Shown piece after piece: positions 24,497-31,686 of a stretch of 39,316 nt of DNA (position 1 is the stretch's first letter; each line of letters opens with the position of its first letter). A program made the translations under genes and the position numbers. The notes under the pieces are model-generated. The model had not been told where the DNA came from. It ran no database searches and saw only the letters and a list, made by a program, of their open reading frames with translations. Source of the DNA: Desulforhopalus sp. IMCC35007 (GTDB taxonomy: Bacteria; Desulfobacterota; Desulfobulbia; Desulfobulbales; Desulfocapsaceae); contig NZ_SWCN01000036.1 in assembly GCF_005116575.1 (NCBI RefSeq), positions 1 through 39,316 on the forward strand, written 5' to 3'.

Positions 24497-27400
24497 TTAC
24501 AAATCAAATACCTCCCTGTCTCCTGGGGAAAGCTGCTGTGTTGTCCCGGCATATCCAATTTTCACAGAACCTTCATTGTGTGGTCGGCTGTACAGTATGA
24601 TCCGGTCCTGGTCAATTTTTATATCCAGCCAGTTCCGACGATAGATGATGCTGAATTCTACACTTTCTAATTCTGAAGGTAGTCTGGGGCTGAAAATCAA
24701 AATATCACCCCGGCACTCGATGCCGGAGTAACAGCGCATGATCAGATCCACCGTCCCGGCCATAGCCCCCAGGTGAATGCCTTCATGGGTGGTATCGCCC
24801 TGAATGTCTTCTATGTCGCTTTCAAGTGCATCCTGAAAGAGCCGCCAGGACATCTCACGCTTTGAACGGGAGAGAACCCAGGCATGCACCACACGGGACA
24901 GCGTCGATCCATGGGCGGTTCGTTTGAGATAGTAGTCGACATTGTCCGGAATGGTTTCGGGGTTAAAATCATAGCCGAGCCTTTCGAAAATTCGACATAG
25001 CTCATCGGCAGAGAGCAGATAAAAGAGCATCAGGACATCAGCCTGTTTGGATACTTTGTAGTCGTTGGGGCTTTCTCCTTCTGCCTCCAGAATGCGATCA
25101 AGTCTTTGGATATTATTATATTTTTTCAGGTAGCCCTGCCAGTCAAACTCTTTGAGTTGATCGTAACGTTCAAACTGACTGATGATGCCGTCCCCGTGGA
25201 AAGGAATGCGAAGCTTATGTCCGATTTCATACCAGGAATTCAGCTCCTTCTGCCCGACTTTGTGATTTTCCATGATGAATGTACGGCGCTCGCCTGGAAG
25301 TATTTCAAGCAGCTCCAGTACCCGCCAGAATATCCAGGCCACCATGACATTGGTATAGGCGTTATTATCGATACCGGTCTCTTCGCTGCCCGGATATCGG
25401 TCATGGAACTCGTCCGGTCCCATGACTTTGCGGATTTCATAGCGGCCCATCGATTCATTGTAGGACGTCTTGGCGGCCCAGAACCGTGCGATCCGGAGCA
25501 TGAGTTCAGCACCGTAAAAGGACATAAAATCCATATCTCCGGTTACCTGATAATACTGCCAGGTATTATAGGCGATGGCGATATTGATATGACGCTCAAG
25601 TTTGGTGTTGTCGGGAATCCAGCGACCCGATTCAGGATTCAGATGCAGGGTCTGCACCTGCTCCCGGCCATCACTTCCGCTCTGCCAGGGGAACATAATC
25701 CCTCTATAACCCGCCGCTTTGGCCGCCCAGTGGGCATGTGGGATACGACGGTATCGGTATTTCAGCAGTGCACGGGTAATATCGGGAATACGAAGATTTA
25801 AGATTGGAAAGATAAATATTTCGTCCCACATGATCAGCCCGCGGTACGCCTCGCCGTGCAGACCGCGTGGCGGTACTCCGACATCCAGATCGACACTGTT
25901 GGGCGATACTGTTTGAAGCAGGTGAAAGATGTGCAGGTTTAAAATCCGTTTGATGCGTGGGTTTTGTGCGCGGATGTCTATCCGCCAGCGTGTCCAGAGA
26001 TGGTTCCAGGCGAGGGTATGAAGCTCGAGAAGTTGGGCAAAACTTTCAGCATGGCTAAGAGCCGTCCGCGCTTCGGTTAGACAATCCGAAACAGCAGCAT
26101 CTCTTGAGGTATAGAGAGAAGCAATCTTTTCAATCCGCAACGGTAGTCCCGCCTTGACAGCCGTGCAGAACTGATGGGCGATGTATCCACCTTCCTCCAT
26201 GAGAACCTCGCGGGGCGGGTCGATCATCTCTTTTTTATAGAAGAGTTCGGTTCGGGCTGCTTCAGCAATCCGGATGTGGGATTGATTTGTCTCGGCCTCA
26301 AGCCAGATCAGATGAGTTTGCCCATCACTTTGCAGGTGGTTGAGATGCAGGGTATTGAGCTGCCGGTAGCGTTTGACCTGGGTGTTTTTCACCCGTCCGT
26401 CCAGTGCCGAACGTACATGCAGGGTTCCAGACCAGTTTACCGGTAGAATGGTCGTTTCAAGACCTGCCAGATGTGGATAGCGCATGTGAACAAAACGGCG
26501 CTGCGTCAGCCTTGTCCGGCGCTTTTTATCATCCTCAAAGAGCACTACACGGACCAGCACGCCGTGCTGCATGTCGAGTTCCTGACGATATTCAAGAATT
26601 TCGACCGATTCGAGCGCAAACCAGTTATCATCTTCAATGCGAAAGGTAAGGGGCAGCCAGTTGGGCACATTGACCATACTTTCATTTTCAATGGTATGAT
26701 CACCAATTTTACTCTTGAGGCGATTGTATATCCCGGCCACATAAGTGCCGGGATAATGGATGCTGTCGGCCTCAGCCTCAGGTGCCGCGCCCCGGGTGGC
26801 GAAATATCCGTTTCCGGTCGTGCACAAGGTTTCGCGCAGTTTTTCTGAATCCGGTTCAAAGCCCTCATAGGTAAGCGACCAGACATTGACGGAGGCCATT
26901 TTTTCGCAAAGCCTGACCAGCTCTTCAAGGAACAAGACCACTTCATGGGGATCACGGAGGACATAGCGGGCAGCTGTCTCCCTTGTATGATCACTTACCA
27001 GTATGCCGATTCCCCGATCTGCAATGGCGCGAAAGGCATCCTCATCGGTTGTGTTGTCCCCCATATACAGGGGAACGGCGCGCGAGCTGTCGATATAGAG
27101 TTTTTCTAACAGATAAAGTAGGGCCTTGCCTTTATCCCAGTCAGCCTTTGGACGTAACTCGAAAATTTTTTTGCCAACGGTTTTAACCAGGTCTGCATGG
27201 CGACCGACAACCGCATCGATCCGCTGCTCCAGTTCCGGGATAATATCATCAGCAGCCTGCCGGAAGTGGACTGCAATGGCAAACGGTTTACGTTCAATCC
27301 GTACCCCCTCAAGACCATTAACTTCTGCCTTCAAATCCTTTTCGCCCCTGTCAAGGACCGGCAAAAAAATTTCGCCTGGTTTCTCATGAAACGAATTTTC

Positions 27401-27700
27401 AGGTCCGAGCAGATTAAAGCCGTGACTGCCGACATACCCAAGGCTATCGAGTCCGACCAGCTTTTTGACATCATCCAGCGCACGCCCCGAGACGATCACG
27501 ACGGTCCAGTGCGCTGCCAGTTTTTTGAGCAGTTGTCGGGTTTTCTCGTCAAGAATAGCCTGGGCGGGATCATCGACGATGGGTGTCAGAGTACCGTCAT
27601 AATCAAGAAAGATAGCAGGCCTTCCTCCGCACAGTCGTTCTATGATCTTGTCTTTATTGTCAATGGCCGACGGCAGTGTAGTATCATGATGGGTATTCAT
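24497..27700 (-). CDS. Trehalose-6-phosphate phosphatase / GH65 phosphorylase fusion
   Basis: The 1067-residue protein has two parts. Residues about 20-260 are an OtsB-type HAD phosphatase: nucleophile motif FLDYDGTLTP, VIVSGRA, and GDNTTDEDAF for Mg binding. The rest (about 265-1067) is a GH65 disaccharide phosphorylase or hydrolase of the trehalose/kojibiose/maltose group. It has LHGEAYRGLIMWDEIFI, the general acid Glu764 in MGPDEFHDRYPG, KQADVLML, and the phosphate-loop segment THEGIHLGAMAGT. The likely route is trehalose-6-P to trehalose, and trehalose plus phosphate to beta-glucose-1-P plus glucose, though GH65 specificity cannot be read with certainty. ATG 27700 follows AAGGAG eight bases upstream; a GTG at 27709 is less likely. 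It overlaps the upstream mutase gene by 17 bases. Confidence 0.9.
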   Translation of the reverse strand: MNTHHDTTLPSAIDNKDKIIERLCGGRPAIFLDYDGTLTPIVDDPAQAILDEKTRQLLKKLAAHWTVVIVSGRALDDVKKLVGLDSLGYVGSHGFNLLGPENSFHEKPGEIFLPVLDRGEKDLKAEVNGLEGVRIERKPFAIAVHFRQAADDIIPELEQRIDAVVGRHADLVKTVGKKIFELRPKADWDKGKALLYLLEKLYIDSSRAVPLYMGDNTTDEDAFRAIADRGIGILVSDHTRETAARYVLRDPHEVVLFLEELVRLCEKMASVNVWSLTYEGFEPDSEKLRETLCTTGNGYFATRGAAPEAEADSIHYPGTYVAGIYNRLKSKIGDHTIENESMVNVPNWLPLTFRIEDDNWFALESVEILEYRQELDMQHGVLVRVVLFEDDKKRRTRLTQRRFVHMRYPHLAGLETTILPVNWSGTLHVRSALDGRVKNTQVKRYRQLNTLHLNHLQSDGQTHLIWLEAETNQSHIRIAEAARTELFYKKEMIDPPREVLMEEGGYIAHQFCTAVKAGLPLRIEKIASLYTSRDAAVSDCLTEARTALSHAESFAQLLELHTLAWNHLWTRWRIDIRAQNPRIKRILNLHIFHLLQTVSPNSVDLDVGVPPRGLHGEAYRGLIMWDEIFIFPILNLRIPDITRALLKYRYRRIPHAHWAAKAAGYRGIMFPWQSGSDGREQVQTLHLNPESGRWIPDNTKLERHINIAIAYNTWQYYQVTGDMDFMSFYGAELMLRIARFWAAKTSYNESMGRYEIRKVMGPDEFHDRYPGSEETGIDNNAYTNVMVAWIFWRVLELLEILPGERRTFIMENHKVGQKELNSWYEIGHKLRIPFHGDGIISQFERYDQLKEFDWQGYLKKYNNIQRLDRILEAEGESPNDYKVSKQADVLMLFYLLSADELCRIFERLGYDFNPETIPDNVDYYLKRTAHGSTLSRVVHAWVLSRSKREMSWRLFQDALESDIEDIQGDTTHEGIHLGAMAGTVDLIMRCYSGIECRGDILIFSPRLPSELESVEFSIIYRRNWLDIKIDQDRIILYSRPHNEGSVKIGYAGTTQQLSPGDREVFDL

Positions 27701-28472
27701 GTTTCTCACTCCTTATTTCCGATAAATCGGTTACGACAAGGTCGGCACCATGATTTTTTATCTCCGTATTTCTGCCCGTACGATCTATGCCGATAATAAG
27801 GCCAAAACCACCTTTTTTAGCGGCTTCAACACCGGAAATTGAGTCTTCTATCACCAGGACGGTCTCTGGGGCAACGTTGAGTTGTCTGGCCGCTTCCAGG
27901 AAAATATCAGGTTCCGGTTTCCCTTTAAGATTGTGTTCAGCGCCATACACGCCGTCGACCATAACCTGGAAAAGCTCCTGGACACCAGCGGCTGTGAGCA
28001 CCGCCTTGGCATTGCGGCTGGACGAGATGACTGCCGTGGCTATTTTCCTATTTTTAAGGTTTTGCAGAAATTCGATGGTCGATTGATATGCCTTGGCACC
28101 GTTTTCTTTGAGGTAGTCATGGAAAAAACGGTTTTTCCGATTGCCGAGGCTACAGACGGTTTCCTTGTCTGGTGGATCGTCTGGATTTCCGTAGGGGAGA
28201 ACTATACCCCTTGATTCCAGGAAACTTGCAACTCCCTGATAACGCAGTTTGCCATCTATATAGCGGTAGTAATCCTTTATATCGTCAAAGGCCTTATACC
28301 TCCATCCACGCTTGGCCGAGTGCTCCTTGAGATAGGCGTCGAACATCTGTTTCCATGAGGCCGCATGAGCACGGGCCGTGTCAGTTACCACGCCGTCCAT
28401 ATCCAAAATCGCCGCCTCATATTTGTCCAGATCTATTTCAACATTCGGCTGTTTATTCTTACCTTTCACCAT
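27684..28472 (-). CDS. Beta-phosphoglucomutase-like HAD protein
   Basis: A HAD subfamily IA protein of 262 residues from ATG 28472, chosen because GGGGAG lies just before it. In-frame ATGs at 28484 and 28526 (280 residues) are possible but have weaker ribosome binding sites. Motifs are AILDMDGVVTDTARAHAASWK (nucleophile and acid/base Asp, cap-domain His), GVASFLESRGI in the cap, AVISSSRNAKAVLTAAG (motif II), GKPEPDIFLEAARQL (motif III Lys) and VLVIEDSISGVEAAKKGG (motif IV). The DxDGVxxD pattern fits beta-phosphoglucomutase, which interconverts beta-glucose-1-P and glucose-6-P. That is the step needed after an inverting GH65 phosphorylase, and the next gene encodes such a domain. It is the first gene of the trehalose operon. 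Confidence 0.88.
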   Translation of the reverse strand: MVKGKNKQPNVEIDLDKYEAAILDMDGVVTDTARAHAASWKQMFDAYLKEHSAKRGWRYKAFDDIKDYYRYIDGKLRYQGVASFLESRGIVLPYGNPDDPPDKETVCSLGNRKNRFFHDYLKENGAKAYQSTIEFLQNLKNRKIATAVISSSRNAKAVLTAAGVQELFQVMVDGVYGAEHNLKGKPEPDIFLEAARQLNVAPETVLVIEDSISGVEAAKKGGFGLIIGIDRTGRNTEIKNHGADLVVTDLSEIRSEKHEYPS

Positions 28473-28701
28473 TAAGCTCCCCATTAAGACTACGTCACCA
28501 AGCGTGCTCTCCGACACCGGTTCCATCCGGTTGACACACTTTTCTCAGGATGCTTTTTTTATTATTTTTCTTCTTAAATTAATAAGATAAACGATAAATC
28601 TAGATAAAAGGTTAACATTAGTGCCATGGAAAGATCCCAGATAGCGAACCAGGGAACAACTTCGAGGTACTTGTGCCAGCTTATTTATTGTTTGCTGTAC
28701 T

Positions 28702-28875
28702 TTACTCAAGCTGCCGCATCGGTTGCGGCAGCTCTTCGGGGAACAGACCTTCTTTTTTCCATTCGATATAAACCCGCCGCCACAGTGCTGTTCCGCCTTC
28801 TTTTGAATAACAGCTAGGCAGATTACAAAAAATTTGACAGTCGGGACACGCAACCAGAGCAAACTGCCGATCGGT
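28702..28875 (-). pseudogene. Possible remnant of a small Cys-rich protein gene
   Basis: A minus-strand frame of 57 codons, bounded by stops at 28876 and 28702, has no usable start codon yet reads like real protein. It has a cysteine cluster CPDCQIFCNLPSC (Cys-x2-Cys, then Cys-x4-Cys), followed by GGTALWRRVYIEWKKEGLF and PEELPQPMRQLE. The cysteines suggest a small zinc or Fe-S site. A frameshift may separate it from a missing N-terminus. I do not recognise the family. Confidence 0.3.
28709..28733. repeat. Perfect 10-bp inverted repeat
   Basis: AGCTGCCGCA (28709-28718) and TGCGGCAGCT (28724-28733) form a GC-rich stem with a 5-base loop. Neither side has a T run, so it is not a classic intrinsic terminator. 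It coincides with the end of the Cys-rich remnant and could also be a leftover of a terminator or of a repeat element. Confidence 0.5.
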
Positions 28876-29643
28876 TTACCTTGCCTCACCCCAAAAAAAA
28901 TCACAGTACAGCGAGTAAGGTCGTTAGCCTGTTCAGGTTCAAGCCAAAATCGTAGAGATCTTCCAGAGTTCATCTGGCAGAGCCTGCTTGAGTTGAGTCA
29001 GAAGCTCGGATTCCCTGGTTTTTATTTCAGCAATCCTGCCATCCAGTACCATCTGCTATAACGCACTATATGGTACAGTTTTGACAGGCCCCGCAGCAAA
29101 GCATTGCTGGAGGAGCGGTATCCCGATAAAAACGGGTACAAAACACCATACGCTGATATCCGGTTTTTTTTTCCATCGACTTCCCCCTGTTGTCTTCAGG
29201 TGGTACCTGTCTATTCTGCCGGTAAGTGCAATAGCCTTCACAGTCTTACCTATATTTAATGCATAAAACATGCCGCCAACAGTGGTACGGAACTAACAGT
29301 TGTAATATCAGCTGGTTGCCGCGAAAAAACACAACTAAGACAGGATAATATTTACCGAACTTACAAAATTTGCAGCTCATCTATAAAATTTTGCAGAATG
29401 GATGAGAGGCAGGTGTAGGATTAGCAGGGCCTTTGAACAAAATAAGATTTACAAAAATCCACAATTTTTTGGGACATTGACGAGGCCATATGAGAGAACA
29501 CAATCAGTTGGTATTGCATTCGGTAATCTCTGACTCATACAATCAGAGTTGTCCAAGAAATGAGGAAATAAGGTTTAAGGTTCATTGTTGAACCGGCCTC
29601 AGGGAAGGTGGTGTTGCGGTTGTCTTTGACTATAGCCTGTGAA

Positions 29644-31242
29644 TCAGAGGTCGCTGAAGTGCTCGACAATATTATAGGAATGATCTCCAATCCGTTCGAG
29701 ATCTCTTAACACCGCAGGATAAAAGACATCCAGGCCGGTTATCCCGTTTCTTTGTTCCTGTCGGCCATAATGTTTTTTCCTATGATCCTGTCCCGGTGAG
29801 GCAGTTATATTCTCTGGCAGGTGCACATCCGTCATTACCACCCCTTGTTTACTTTTGAGCGCCTGAACAGCAACACGGTATGCGCTGTCAGCAGTGCTAA
29901 AGCTTTTTTCGATTTCTTTTATTGCCTGTTTTGAGAAAACAATATCTTTAAGTTTGGCGTATTCCGCTAGATTTTCAGCCAGATCGGCAATCCGTTCAAT
30001 ATCGGCCAGGGAATGGACAATAGCCCGTTTTTTCGTGGCGTCTCTATCGGACAGCATCAGCGTGCTGATTTTGCTCATATAGTCAACAAGCTTGTTATGC
30101 AAGGCGTCGACGATTTTTTCATATTCCATGATAGTTTTCAAGGCATCTCTGTCCCTTGTAAAGAATGCAGCCCTTACCAGTTTCAACATCTCTTCGGTGA
30201 GGAAGGCCATTTTATGAACTTCTTCTTCCGCCTGGTTTAAGGCAAGCGCAGGCACCTTCAAGATATTCTCATCAAGTCCCGGTGAGATATCTGTAACAAT
30301 GATATCCTCTCCAGGGATAATTTTTTTTAAGATGAATATCAGGGTTGATACAAAAGGCAGCAGTATAAAGCTGACAGCCACATTGAAAAATGTATGTGCA
30401 TTCGCAATCTGTCTGGGAATATCATGAGCTGTGGAGGCAACGAGTTCAGAAAATGGCAGGATAAAAGGGTATATCAGCAATGCTCCAAGAAGGTTTATGA
30501 TAAATTGTGCAATTCCCGTTCGTTTGGCTGAGAGATTTGTTCCCATAATGGCTATCAGTTCCAAAAAGCAGGTTCCGATATTTGCACCGACTATCAGGGC
30601 TATTCCTGACGTCAGATTGACCACTCCTTCCATACTCATGGCGATGACCAGACTTGTCGTCGCCGAACTGCTGTTGGTGATTGCGGTAAAGATTGCACCG
30701 ATGATAATTCCGTAGAGCGGGAATCTGCCAAACTGTGAAATAATATCCAGTACAAGCGGATAATCCTTGAGTGGTTTAGCTCCGTCAGACATGATCTTCA
30801 TGGAGAGGAATATAAGGCCGAGAAAAAACATTGCCTCGCCAATGTTCCTGAGGTTCTCGCGGGTAGGAAATGCCACGCGCAGGACAAAGCCTGCTATGAT
30901 CAGGGGGAAAAAGTAAACACTGATTTTGAAGGCCACAATCTGCGCGGTTATTGTGGTTCCTATCTCTGAACCGAGAATGACATATATCGCCTGGGTCAGA
31001 TTCATGATTCCGGCATTGACCAGGCCGAGCAGCAGGAGGACGGTTACGCTCGAACTCTGGACCAGAAAGGTGACTATCGTTCCTGCACACATCCCTCTGA
31101 GCGGACTTGCTGTGGCTTTTTCCAGGATAATTTTCAGACGGATACTGGCGACCCTCTTCATTGTATCGCTTAATCTTGAGATACTGAACATGAACAGGAC
31201 CAGACCACCAAGGATCTGGGATATGAGTGTTACAGTTTCCAT
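29644..31242 (-). CDS. Na/Pi cotransporter-like membrane protein with PhoU domain
   Basis: The 532-residue protein has two inverted PF02690-type transport repeats, with about eight or more membrane segments in residues 1-310. The first repeat has VTFLVQSSSVTVLLLLG (Gln62-Ser65) and GSEIGTTITA. The second has FTAITNSSSATTSLVI and GANIGTCFLELIA. The usual QSSS of the second repeat reads NSSS here. From about 345 to the end it has PhoU-like helices (LNQAEEEVHKMAFLTEEML, LADIERIADLAENLAEYA and DLERIGDHSYNIVEHFSDL). The family includes sodium-driven phosphate importers, but many bacterial members are uncharacterised and may export phosphate. ATG 31242 has only a weak ribosome binding site. It stands alone and could support phosphate balance for the phosphorylase pathway upstream, which is inference. 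Confidence 0.9.
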   Translation of the reverse strand: METVTLISQILGGLVLFMFSISRLSDTMKRVASIRLKIILEKATASPLRGMCAGTIVTFLVQSSSVTVLLLLGLVNAGIMNLTQAIYVILGSEIGTTITAQIVAFKISVYFFPLIIAGFVLRVAFPTRENLRNIGEAMFFLGLIFLSMKIMSDGAKPLKDYPLVLDIISQFGRFPLYGIIIGAIFTAITNSSSATTSLVIAMSMEGVVNLTSGIALIVGANIGTCFLELIAIMGTNLSAKRTGIAQFIINLLGALLIYPFILPFSELVASTAHDIPRQIANAHTFFNVAVSFILLPFVSTLIFILKKIIPGEDIIVTDISPGLDENILKVPALALNQAEEEVHKMAFLTEEMLKLVRAAFFTRDRDALKTIMEYEKIVDALHNKLVDYMSKISTLMLSDRDATKKRAIVHSLADIERIADLAENLAEYAKLKDIVFSKQAIKEIEKSFSTADSAYRVAVQALKSKQGVVMTDVHLPENITASPGQDHRKKHYGRQEQRNGITGLDVFYPAVLRDLERIGDHSYNIVEHFSDL

Positions 31243-31686
31243 AGATGATGTTCCGTGAATTATTTCATCTCTTTCCGTCTTGAGGGACTATGCAACTTTT
31301 GTGTAGGCAAAAGCGATTTTGCCGGGATTTACGACCATGAGGATTATTTCCCGTCTATGTCAGGGTCTTGGTCTTGGCGTTACCTTTACGCTTATGATGT
31401 CGAGTCACACTGGTTTCTGAAATTGTTACAAAAATACGCAAATAAAAGGTACAACAAACAGATGATCAGCTTCGCACCTGATGGTGGCAAGAAAATATTT
31501 TTTCATGATGAAACTCTCACTACAGAAAATGACCCTCATTGAGGGATAATGATAGAGAACCTACTGGCGAAAGGCTCAACAACAGAAGTTGTTATTTGCA
31601 ATCACTCATATCATCTCCCTTTATTCAACACTAAACGATGCAATTTGAAAAAGTTGGCGCTCATCGCAACTCCCTGACCCTTGGGT
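31243..31686. other. Intergenic region between ATPase and Na/Pi transporter genes
   Basis: These 444 bases hold no gene I can support. A plus-strand open frame at 31255-31542 (95 residues) lacks family resemblance and a ribosome binding site. The promoter of the transporter gene is expected near its right part. No clear terminator for the ATPase gene is visible. Confidence 0.35.

Larger units (their letters stand above)
28527..29643. other. Long AT-rich intergenic region upstream of the trehalose operon
   Basis: About 1.1 kb without an intact gene lies between the trehalose operon start and the end of the Na/Pi transporter gene. The part next to the operon (28550-28620) is very AT-rich and should hold its promoter, though I find no convincing -35/-10 pair. 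A minus-strand coding remnant and a perfect hairpin are listed separately. Other open frames here, including a 142-residue one at 28545-28973, have no family resemblance. The region 29330-29480 is AT-rich and featureless apart from short repeats. Confidence 0.4.

Noticed and set aside
28545-28973. Minus-strand 142-residue open frame upstream of the trehalose operon
   Set aside because: A different frame of the same stretch (28702-28875) looks more like protein, and this one has no motif or ribosome binding site.
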